Below the pieces are notes generated by a model. That model searched no databases and had not been told where the DNA came from. It worked only from the letters and a program-made list of their open reading frames with translations. Positions 1 to 8,321 of a stretch of DNA of 8,756 nt are shown in pieces. The translations under genes were made by a program, and so were the position numbers. Every line of letters begins with the position of its first letter. Position 1 is the first letter of the stretch. The DNA lies in NCBI GenBank assembly GCA_022360075.1, contig JAKSDN010000767.1:1-8756 (forward strand), in the 5' to 3' direction. This DNA comes from Kiloniellales bacterium (lineage in GTDB: Bacteria; Pseudomonadota; Alphaproteobacteria; Kiloniellales; JAKSDN01).

Positions 1-901
1 GGCGGTCGGCGATCGTGCCGTCGTCGACCACGGTGACTCCGGGCGCGGCCACGCGCTCGCCCATCAGGCCGGCGAAGGCCGAGGTCTTCTTGCGGTTGAA
101 GTCGCCCTCCAGGCCGTGGCCGATCGCCTCGTGCAGCAGGATGCCGGGCCAGCCCGGGCCCAGGACGACCTTCATCTCGCCGGCCGGCGCATCCAGGGAC
201 TCGAGGTTGACCAGGGCCTGGCGCAGCGCCTCGTCGGCGAGGCCCTGCCAGTAGCCGGGCTCCACCAGGCCGGCGTAGCTGACCCGGCCGCCGCCGCCGT
301 AGCTGCCGCTTTCCATGCGTTCGCCCTCGCCGACCACCACGGCGACGTTGAGCCGGACCAGCGGCCGGATATCGGCCATGCGCTCGCCGCCGGCGCGCAG
401 GATCTGCACCGCCTGCCACTCGCCCGAGATCGAGGCCGAAACCTGCTTCACCCGCGGGTCCTTGGCCCGGGCATAGGCGTCGATCTCGGCCAGAAGCTTG
501 ACCTTGTCCTCGAAGGGGAGCAGGCCGAGCGGATTGTCCTCGCTATAGAAGAGCTGGTTCGTGCCCTGGGGTGCGGCGGCCATCTGTCCGCTGCGGCCTT
601 CCTGCACCGCCTTGACGGTGGCGGCCGCGCGCTTGATCGCGGCTTCGGAAAGCTCGCTGGCGTGGGCATAGCCCGCCGCCTCGCCGGCGACCGCGCGCAG
701 GCCGAAACCCTGCGTGGTATCGAAGCTCGCGCTCTTCAGGCGGCCGTCGTCGAAGGAAAGGCCTTCGGATTGGCGGTACTCGAGGAACAGCTCGCCGTCG
801 TCGGCCTTGGCGAGCGCGTCGTCGACGACGCGCTCGAGCCTTGGCCGGTCGAGCCCTGCGCGGGTGAAGAACAGCTCGTCGGTGGTCGACAGGTGGCTCA
901 T
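1..901 (-). CDS. tldD: TldD metalloprotease, N-terminal 300 codons (3' end outside window)
   Basis: TldD forms a heterodimeric zinc protease with PmbA/TldE; the family is known for cytoplasmic processing of peptides such as microcin B17 and for CcdA degradation. The frame is open on the minus strand from the ATG at 901-899 to the window edge, where the gene is cut. The family signature is clear: residues 257-262 read HEAIGH, the HExxxH zinc-binding motif, followed by GLEGDFNRKKTSAF. Upstream, residues 35-80 (for example the DDGRLKSASFDTTQGFGLRAV stretch around 51-71) match the usual TldD N-terminal region. The motif lies close to its place in E. coli TldD, which supports the chosen start. A GAGGA ribosome site at 908-912 is 6 nt from the ATG. 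The gene is divergent from the DUF3422 gene, 110 bp away. Proximity of tldD to the cox operon is common in alphaproteobacteria. PmbA is not in the window. Confidence 0.95.
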   Translation of the reverse strand, partial: MSHLSTTDELFFTRAGLDRPRLERVVDDALAKADDGELFLEYRQSEGLSFDDGRLKSASFDTTQGFGLRAVAGEAAGYAHASELSEAAIKRAAATVKAVQEGRSGQMAAAPQGTNQLFYSEDNPLGLLPFEDKVKLLAEIDAYARAKDPRVKQVSASISGEWQAVQILRAGGERMADIRPLVRLNVAVVVGEGERMESGSYGGGGRVSYAGLVEPGYWQGLADEALRQALVNLESLDAPAGEMKVVLGPGWPGILLHEAIGHGLEGDFNRKKTSAFAGLMGERVAAPGVTVVDDGTIADR

Positions 902-1011
902 TTGACGTCCTCGGCAATGGCGGTTCGCGGCTTGGTCACTAATATGGCGTCGAGCGGGGGCGAAATCACCTCCCGCGGAGCATCTGAGATCGAGCGGCGG
1001 TGAGGGGGACC
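902..1011. promoter_or_regulatory. Divergent intergenic region between tldD and the DUF3422 gene
   Basis: This 110-bp gap must hold the start signals for two divergent genes. Ribosome sites are visible for both: GAGGA at 908-912 (minus strand, for tldD) and GAGGGGG at 1002-1008 (plus strand, for DUF3422). The only AT-rich hexamer that could serve as a -10 element is TAATAT at 940-945 (ATATTA on the other strand). I found no well-spaced -35 partner on either strand, so no promoter is assigned exactly. Confidence 0.35.
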
Positions 1012-2316
1012 ATGACCGAGGCCTTGCGCGACTATCCGCTACGTCGGGAGCTGACCGACGAGGTCCACGCCCGTCCCTTCGCCCGCCTGACGGCGCCCGA
1101 GCGGGCCAGCCACCTGGCGCTGCTGTCGGGAGAGGCCGGCGCCGATGCGGACCGAGCCCATCTGGCGCGCCTTTGCCAAGCCTTCGATCTGGCGCCGCCA
1201 ACGGCCGACGCCACGCACTTCATGGGCGACTTCGGGCCCTTCAGGCTGAAGTGGGAGCGCCACAGCGAGTTCTCGACCTACACCTTCTACCGCACGGGCA
1301 ACTCGGCCGCCCGGCCGTTCGCCGAGCCAGCCCTCGAGGCGGTGCCGGAGGATTGGCTCGGCGCCTTGCCGGGCGAGCTGCTGGTCGGCGTGCATGCCGA
1401 GATGGAGCCCGCCGAGCGGCCGGCCCGCGATGCGCAGGGCCTCGCGCAGATCTTCGAGAGCGAGAACTTCACCGGCAGCCAGGTGGTCGGCGGCGCGGCG
1501 TCGGCCTGGATGGACTTCGCCATCAACAGCGACGGCTTCGGCCGGATCCTGGTCAGCGACCATCGCCTGCGGCCGCACCAGGCCGGCCGTCTGATGCAGC
1601 GGCTGTTCGAGATCGAGACCTATCGCATGATGGCGCTGCTGGCCTTTCCCCTGGCCAAGCGGCGGGCGCCGGAACTGGGCGCCGCGGCCGGCCGGCTGGT
1701 CGCGATCACCGAGAGCATGGCCATGACCGAGGCGATCGATGACGAGCGCCGGCTGCTCGAAGACTTGACCGCCCTGTCCGAGGAGATCGAGCGCCTGGCC
1801 GGTGCCACGGGCTACCGTTTCTCGGCGGCGCGGGCCTATTACGCGATCGTCCGCGACCGCATCGAAGAGCTGCGCGAGGCACGGATCGAGGGCTACCAGA
1901 CAGTCCGGGAGTTCATGGACCGCCGTCTGGCCCCGGCGATGCGGACCTGCGAGGCGATGAGCGACCGGCTCGACCGGCTCTCGCGCCGCCTGACCCGGGC
2001 GGGGCAACTGCTGCGCACCCGCGTCGACATCCATTTGGAGGAGCAGAACCGCGACCTGCTGCGTTCCATGGACCGCCGCGCCCAGCTTCAGCTCCGCCTG
2101 CAAGAGACGGTCGAAGGCCTGTCCGTGGCGGCGATCACCTACTACTTGGTCGGGCTGATCAACTACGCGGCCAAGGCGTTCAAGGCCGGCGGCGTCGGCC
2201 TCAATGTCGATCTGGTCACGGGCCTGGCGATTCCGGTCGTCGCCGGGCTGGTCTGGCTCGGCGTTCGACGCATACGCAAGATGATTGCCCGTCGCGCGGG
2301 CGCCGAGGAGGGCTAG
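1012..2316 (+). CDS. DUF3422 family membrane-anchored protein
   Basis: The protein has 434 residues and belongs to the uncharacterised DUF3422 family, so no function can be given. Recognition rests on the N-terminal block RRELTDEVHARPF (residues 11-23), a hallmark of the family, together with the overall length. The middle, about residues 230-365, is rich in charged residues and leucine and probably forms long helices or coiled coil. Two hydrophobic segments follow at about 370-388 and 399-422, then a basic tail (RRIRKMIARR), which suggests a C-terminal membrane hairpin with most of the protein on the cytoplasmic side (inference). The ATG at 1012 is preferred over an in-frame GTG at 1000 because the GAGGGGG ribosome site at 1002-1008 lies just before the ATG and overlaps the GTG. 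It is divergent from tldD and convergent with the response regulator. Association with tldD and cox genes hints at an envelope or respiration role but does not prove one. Confidence 0.88.
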   Translation: MTEALRDYPLRRELTDEVHARPFARLTAPERASHLALLSGEAGADADRAHLARLCQAFDLAPPTADATHFMGDFGPFRLKWERHSEFSTYTFYRTGNSAARPFAEPALEAVPEDWLGALPGELLVGVHAEMEPAERPARDAQGLAQIFESENFTGSQVVGGAASAWMDFAINSDGFGRILVSDHRLRPHQAGRLMQRLFEIETYRMMALLAFPLAKRRAPELGAAAGRLVAITESMAMTEAIDDERRLLEDLTALSEEIERLAGATGYRFSAARAYYAIVRDRIEELREARIEGYQTVREFMDRRLAPAMRTCEAMSDRLDRLSRRLTRAGQLLRTRVDIHLEEQNRDLLRSMDRRAQLQLRLQETVEGLSVAAITYYLVGLINYAAKAFKAGGVGLNVDLVTGLAIPVVAGLVWLGVRRIRKMIARRAGAEEG

Positions 2317-2405
2317 CGCGTTTCCCTCTCGTGCTTGAATCGACGCCAACCCGACGCGCCGGTGCGCTCTGGCTCGTCGATCGGCAGCGAATTCGTGAGA
2401 TGGGG

Positions 2406-2426
2406 CGCGGCCAGATCCTGGCCGCG
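2406..2426. terminator. GC-rich hairpin between convergent genes, possible bidirectional terminator
   Basis: Arms CGCGGCCA (2406-2413) and TGGCCGCG (2419-2426) are perfectly complementary over 8 bp around a 5-nt loop (GATCC). The hairpin sits in the 127-bp gap between the stop of the DUF3422 gene (2316) and the stop of the response regulator (2444), where transcripts from both sides converge. Neither side has a T-run, so it is not a classical intrinsic terminator. It may pause polymerase or protect 3' ends. An overlapping 12-bp palindrome, TGGCCGCGGCCA, lies at 2419-2430. Confidence 0.35.
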
Positions 2427-2443
2427 GCCAATCTCGATCCGCC

Positions 2444-3103
2444 CTAGGCGTTGTGGCGCCGCCAGGAGTGGGCTAGCGCCGCGGCTTCCGTCCGGTTGGC
2501 GACGTTGAGCGCCTTGAGCACGAAGGACACGTGCAGCTTCACGGTATTCGGCGAAATCCCAAGGTCTTGAGCGATCTCGAGGTTGGATTTGCCCTCGACG
2601 ATCAGATCCAGCACCTCGCGCTCGCGTGGCGACAGATTCGACAGCGGATCGGAAGCCTTGAGACGTTGGGGCGAGCGGCCGGCGAGCGAGCCATGGTCGG
2701 ATTGCCGCGGCGAGGTCAAGCGGTGCGGAAACCAAATCTGGCCCTGCAGGATGCGCCGAAAGACATCGAGCATCTCCTCCCCGGTCATCCGCTTGGGCAC
2801 GTAACCGGCGGCGCCGAGCTCGATGATGTTCAAAATGTCCTTGCGATCCTCGATCGTCGAGAGAACGACGACCGGCGTTCCCTCCGCTTGATCCACGAGG
2901 TCCCTCAGCCCGTTGAAGGGATCGCGATCGGACATCATCAGGTCGACAATGACCAAGTCGAATTCTGGGTTTTCTTCCAAGACGGCCTCGGTGGCTTCGA
3001 ACGAACCCGTTTCGACGACCGACACATTTTCTTCGAGATCGACGAGCCATGGCTGCAACCCGTTGCGATAGATCGAATGTTCGTCTGCATGCAGTATTCT
3101 CAT
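2444..3103 (-). CDS. NarL/FixJ-family response regulator (REC plus LuxR-type HTH)
   Basis: This 219-residue protein is a two-component response regulator that binds DNA after phosphorylation by an unidentified histidine kinase. The receiver domain spans about residues 1-120. It has the acidic pair D7/E8, the phosphoacceptor D54 in LVIVDLMM, S82/T83 at the end of beta-4 and K104 in YVPK. A linker of about 35 residues leads to a LuxR-type helix-turn-helix at about 156-212 (LSPREREVLDLIVEGKS, then IAQDLGISPNTVKLHV). All receiver key residues are present, so it should be phosphorylatable. The start ATG at 3103-3101 has only a weak purine-rich ribosome site (GAGAGAG, 3112-3118). Codon use is less GC-biased than in the flanking genes, for example AGA and ATA at codons 2 and 3, and the AT-rich block lies directly upstream; both fit an accessory or acquired gene. 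No kinase is adjacent. Its targets are unknown, and control of the neighbouring cox operon is only a guess. Confidence 0.92.
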   Translation of the reverse strand: MRILHADEHSIYRNGLQPWLVDLEENVSVVETGSFEATEAVLEENPEFDLVIVDLMMSDRDPFNGLRDLVDQAEGTPVVVLSTIEDRKDILNIIELGAAGYVPKRMTGEEMLDVFRRILQGQIWFPHRLTSPRQSDHGSLAGRSPQRLKASDPLSNLSPREREVLDLIVEGKSNLEIAQDLGISPNTVKLHVSFVLKALNVANRTEAAALAHSWRRHNA

Positions 3104-3259
3104 CGTTTCTGCTCTCTCAACTCGCGCCAGTTTAGTGTTCTCGCACGGGCCTTTGGCTCGGAATCCGTGCTCTTTTGCAGCCCACGACCATCATTGCATT
3201 CTGCTTGACCCCAAACAAATCTCATAGCAAAAAAGCAGTACAACTCATGATCGTGCGAT

Positions 3260-3289
3260 ATGATATTTATGCTATTAGTCATATGTCTA
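3260..3289 (-). promoter_or_regulatory. Candidate sigma-70-type promoter for the response regulator
   Basis: Read on the minus strand, TAGACA (3289-3284) resembles the -35 consensus TTGACA at 5 of 6 positions, and TATCAT (3265-3260) resembles TATAAT at 5 of 6, with an 18-nt spacer. Transcription would begin near 3253, giving a leader of about 150 nt before the response regulator ATG. The hexamers lie in AT-rich DNA where chance matches are frequent, so this is tentative. Confidence 0.3.
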
Positions 3290-3712
3290 TTGTTGAGGTT
3301 AAATCCATCTTTTTCGGAGTATTTGACGAGAAGCAGACTATGAATTTTGGCATATGTCCATGGTGTGATCGATGAGCTTGTCGATTGAACTTCTTCTTGT
3401 GTTTTGCCACTTCCCAAGTCTTCTGTTTAGCCGGGAGGAAAGATTCTCGACCTCGCTCAGTGCGAGTACACAAATCGATTATGGAATACATCGAATGTTC
3501 AGTTCCGAGGTCTCGTAGCCAATTTCGATGTGAATTACAACTGTTATATTTCTTTACCAAATCGTATAGCCCATAGAATCGAGATGGAATAGATCGCGCC
3601 TTAGGCGAAGTGACTGGTTCTTGTCCCGCCAACGATCGAATTCCTCTTCGCCCCCTGCCTCCAAGTGTCGCGAATTTGACGCACGAAAGCGCTCAAGTTC
3701 AGGTGCGTTTTG

Positions 3713-3788
3713 GCTGGCGCTATCCACCGCAGGAAGCCAGAGCCTCTAGGAAACCCGACGAACTGTTAACAACTCGGATAGCGCTGGC
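3713..3788. repeat. Long-loop inverted repeat upstream of coxB
   Basis: GCGCTAT (3717-3723) is perfectly complementary to ATAGCGC (3778-3784). As RNA the stem can extend to 3713-3723 with 3778-3788 by two G-U and two G-C pairs, for 11 pairs in all. The 54-nt loop contains the palindrome TGTTAACA (3764-3771). It could be a leader RNA fold or a pair of protein-binding half-sites. The length makes it only moderately better than chance. Confidence 0.3.
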
Positions 3789-3843
3789 AAGAAACGTAGC
3801 CTCGCGGCCCCGTCTCGAAGCCAATCGAGCGGGCGCCGGATCG

Positions 3844-3888
3844 CGCGAATCACTCGCGACCATTCGCGGGCCGTCGAGGCGCTCGACG
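3844..3888. repeat. Tandem hairpins upstream of coxB
   Basis: Two perfect 7-bp stem-loops lie 3 bp apart. The first is CGCGAAT (3844-3850) with ATTCGCG (3862-3868) around an 11-nt loop. The second is CGTCGAG (3872-3878) with CTCGACG (3882-3888) around a 3-nt loop. No T-run follows, so they do not look like an intrinsic terminator. Their place about 180-230 nt before the coxB start fits a structured 5' leader or a processing site, but the transcription start is unknown. Confidence 0.4.
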
Positions 3889-4071
3889 ACTGTGCTAAGC
3901 GTGTCAATCAGCAGCGGAAATCGCCGTCGGCCGGACTTGAGGGTCGCGGTCACATAAGATAGTTTCCCGCCGGGTCCGCACTTGGTAGAAACCGCAGCAA
4001 TCGGCGGGCTGGCCGCTTCGACCCGACGCCAGCGCGCCAGGTCTCAGTGCAGCAAGGATTTGCAGAGCAAG

Positions 4072-6614
<2,543 letters not shown>

Positions 6615-6626
6615 CGGCCGGGTGCC

Positions 6627-6647
6627 AAGGAGCGGGCGTTTTTTGAC
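6627..6647 (+). promoter_or_regulatory. Widely spaced ribosome site of ctaB with T-run
   Basis: A good Shine-Dalgarno sequence, AAGGAG (6627-6632), is 15 nt from the ctaB ATG at 6648, about twice the usual distance. A run of six T (6639-6644) fills part of the gap. I see no in-frame start closer to the ribosome site and no stable hairpin before the T-run that would make it a terminator. The wide spacing may lower translation of the assembly enzyme relative to the structural subunits (inference). Confidence 0.5.
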
Positions 6648-7568
6648 ATGACCGAGGTCGCCTCCGCGCGGGTTGGGGACGGTGTGGGCTATCAGCCCGC
6701 GGTCGCCGATGCGCGCGACTATTTCGCGCTGATGAAGCCGCGGGTGATGTCGCTGGTGGTGTTCACCGCCTTCGTCGGGCTGCTGGCCGCCCCCGGTGCC
6801 ATCCACCCGGTGCTGGCGTTCGCCGCGTTGCTGTTCGTGGCCGTGGGGGCCGGGGCGGCGGGTGCTTTGAACATGTGGTACGACGCCGACATCGACGCGG
6901 CGATGGCCCGCACGCAGGCCCGGCCGGTGCCCGCCGGGCGGCTGACCCGCGCGGACGCGCTGGGCTTCGGGCTGGCGCTGGCGGTGGCCGCCGTGGTGGC
7001 GATGGGCCTGTGGATCAACCCGGTGGCGGCGGTGCTGCTGGCCGTCACCATCGCCTTTTACGTGGTCGTCTACACCATGTGGCTGAAGCGGCGCACGCCG
7101 CAGAACATCGTCATCGGCGGGGCGGCCGGGGCGTTCCCGCCGCTGATCGGCTGGGCCGCGGTGACCGGCTCGGTCGGCGTCGAGCCGCTGGTGCTGTTCG
7201 CCATCATCTTCTTCTGGACGCCGCCCCATTTCTGGGCGCTGTCGCTGTTCTGCGCCCAGGACTACGCGCGGGTCGGCGTGCCCATGCTGCCGGTGGTCGC
7301 CGGCCGGCAGGCGACGCGCCGGCAGATCCTGCTGTACAGCCTGGTGCTGGCGCCGCTGGGCCTGCTGCCGTACCTGATGGGCTTCGCCGGACCGGTCTAC
7401 GGCATCGTCGCCGCCGTGCTGGGCGCGCTGTTCGTGCTCGGCGCCTGGCGCGTGTGGGCCGAGCTCAGCGAGAAGCCGGCGCGCCGGCTGTTCAGCTTCT
7501 CGATCCTGTATCTGTTCGCGCTGTTCGCGACCCTGGGCGCTGAAAGCCTGATGGCGGGCGCGCCATGA
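6648..7568 (+). CDS. ctaB: Protohaem IX farnesyltransferase (haem O synthase)
   Basis: CtaB is an integral membrane UbiA-family prenyltransferase that transfers a farnesyl group to haem b, giving haem O, which CtaA oxidises to haem A for the oxidase. The 306-residue product contains [18 protein letters not shown] near the start (24-41) and the first aspartate-rich motif with N75, D79 and D83, followed by R88-T89 and RPVPAGRLT. The conserved loop [19 protein letters not shown] spans 145-163. The second motif region is [15 protein letters not shown] (203-217). The hydrophobic profile suggests about nine membrane helices, as in the family. It begins 33 bp after ctaD and its stop codon overlaps the start of the next small gene, so it is co-transcribed. 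No ctaA is in the window. Confidence 0.97.
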   Translation: MTEVASARVGDGVGYQPAVADARDYFALMKPRVMSLVVFTAFVGLLAAPGAIHPVLAFAALLFVAVGAGAAGALNMWYDADIDAAMARTQARPVPAGRLTRADALGFGLALAVAAVVAMGLWINPVAAVLLAVTIAFYVVVYTMWLKRRTPQNIVIGGAAGAFPPLIGWAAVTGSVGVEPLVLFAIIFFWTPPHFWALSLFCAQDYARVGVPMLPVVAGRQATRRQILLYSLVLAPLGLLPYLMGFAGPVYGIVAAVLGALFVLGAWRVWAELSEKPARRLFSFSILYLFALFATLGAESLMAGAP

Positions 7569-7693
7569 TGGCCGAGCGGTCCGAGCAGCACAGGCGCATG
7601 AAGGGTCGCAATCTGATCCTGGCCGGCCTGCTGCTGGCTTTCGTCGTTCTGGTGTTCGTCGTATCGTTGGTCAAGTTTCAGGGAGCCTGGTAG
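7565..7693 (+). CDS. Small single-pass membrane protein, CoxF-like, between ctaB and ctaG
   Basis: This 42-codon frame is easily missed. It starts with ATGATG at 7565, overlapping the ctaB stop as ATGA, and ends with TAG at 7691-7693, directly before the ctaG ATG. The product has a basic, polar N-terminus (residues 3-16, including RRMKGRN), one membrane helix at about 17-36 ([17 protein letters not shown]) and a short tail VKFQGAW. This layout, with N-terminal positive charges and a helix ending in a VK motif, matches the small proteins annotated CoxF or hypothetical at the same place in many alphaproteobacterial cox operons. The role is not established to my knowledge; an assembly function with CtaG is an inference from position. 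It differs from the aa3 subunit IV family by context and sequence. No ribosome site is visible, so translation probably depends on coupling to ctaB. The second ATG (7568) would give 41 residues. Confidence 0.82.
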   Translation: MMAERSEQHRRMKGRNLILAGLLLAFVVLVFVVSLVKFQGAW

Positions 7694-8293
7694 ATGCACG
7701 CTGTCGGTCGTCACAGCAATCAGAAAACCGCCCTGCTGCTGGGTGGGGTGGTCGTCGCCATGGTCGGCATGGCTTATGCGGCGGTGCCGTTGTACGAGTT
7801 GTTCTGCCGGGTGACCGGCTTCGGTGGCACCACCCAGGTGGCCAACATCGAAGGCGTCGAGATCCCGGTGCTCGACCGCGACATGACGGTCCGCTTCGCC
7901 GCCAATACCCATCGCGACATGCCCTGGGGCTTCAACCCGGTGGAGAGCACCCAGTCGCTGAAGGTGGGCGAGCAGGGCCTGGCCTTCTACGAGGCCTACA
8001 ATCCGACCGGCGAGCCGGTGACCGGCACGGCCACCTTCAACGTCACGCCGCACAAGGCGGGCGAGTATTTCGTCAAGATCGAGTGCTTCTGCTTCATCGA
8101 GCAGACCCTGCGGCCGGGCCAGCGGATGGACATGCCGGTGACCTATTTCATCGACCCGGCCATCGCCGACGACCCGAATCTGGAGGAGGTGACCGAGGTC
8201 ACCTTGTCCTACACCTTCTTCCTGACCGAGGATCAGCCGGCCCAGATCGCCGGTAACAGCATCACCCCCAGCATGACCCAGGGCTACGAATAA
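7694..8293 (+). CDS. ctaG: Cytochrome c oxidase assembly protein CtaG/Cox11 (CuB insertion)
   Basis: CtaG is the bacterial homologue of mitochondrial Cox11, a membrane-anchored copper chaperone that loads the CuB site of subunit I. The 199-residue product has a short cytoplasmic N-terminus, one membrane helix at about 12-31, then [18 protein letters not shown] (31-48) with conserved C38, and a periplasmic beta domain. The copper-binding CFCF motif is at 131-134 (C131, C133), followed by [20 protein letters not shown], all typical. The ATG at 7694 follows the preceding stop with no gap; its ribosome site AGGGAG (7680-7685, 8-nt spacing) lies inside the end of the small gene. It is followed by coxC after 28 bp. 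It is unrelated to the Bacillus caa3-type protein also called CtaG. Confidence 0.97.
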   Translation: MHAVGRHSNQKTALLLGGVVVAMVGMAYAAVPLYELFCRVTGFGGTTQVANIEGVEIPVLDRDMTVRFAANTHRDMPWGFNPVESTQSLKVGEQGLAFYEAYNPTGEPVTGTATFNVTPHKAGEYFVKIECFCFIEQTLRPGQRMDMPVTYFIDPAIADDPNLEEVTEVTLSYTFFLTEDQPAQIAGNSITPSMTQGYE

Positions 8294-8321
8294 CGCCGAC
8301 GCGGGCGAGGAAAGGACACCA

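Larger units (their letters stand above)
3104..4071. other. 968-bp gene-poor region with an AT-rich block
   Basis: This region separates the response regulator from coxB and contains no gene I recognise. A hand count over 3181-3600 gives about 41% GC, far below the flanking genes; from about 3600 onward the sequence is GC-rich again. Short open frames exist but lack convincing support: a minus-strand TTG frame of 105 codons (3417-3100) that overlaps the response regulator start as ATGA, another minus-strand TTG frame of 117 codons (3632-3279), and a plus-strand GTG frame of 115 codons (3610-3957). They overlap one another, match no family I know and use non-ATG starts. The region must contain the promoters of the response regulator and probably of the cox operon. 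No tRNA, insertion sequence or array repeat was seen. Confidence 0.7.

Noticed and set aside
116..1003. Plus-strand open frame of 295 codons at the left end
   Set aside because: The opposite strand encodes TldD with its HEAIGH motif throughout this stretch; the plus-strand frame has no recognisable domain.
1039..2349. Minus-strand open frame of 436 codons
   Set aside because: It is antisense to the DUF3422 gene, which has a recognisable motif and a good ribosome site; the composition is typical of a shadow frame.
3452..3466. CTCGC-TCAGT-GCGAG hairpin, considered as part of a tRNA or small RNA
   Set aside because: Only a 5-bp stem. No cloverleaf, anticodon arm or CCA end could be built around it.
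3072..3500. ATCGAATGTTC occurring at 3072-3082 and 3490-3500
   Set aside because: Two copies of an 11-mer, one inside the regulator coding region, with no flanking similarity; probably chance.
3279..3632. Minus-strand TTG frame of 117 codons, with a GAGGA-like sequence upstream
   Set aside because: No recognisable domain, a non-ATG start, and overlap with other open frames in AT-rich DNA. The ribosome-like sequence alone is not enough to call a gene.
3610..3957. Plus-strand GTG frame of 115 codons and a minus-strand GTG frame (3953-3720)
   Set aside because: They overlap each other on opposite strands, match no known family, and the sequence is rich in inverted repeats; noncoding leader DNA is more likely.
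3937..3965. TTGAGG followed after 17 nt by TAGTTT as a coxB promoter
   Set aside because: The -10 match is only 3 of 6, and the better hexamer TAAGAT (3955-3960) is at the wrong spacing, so no promoter is called.
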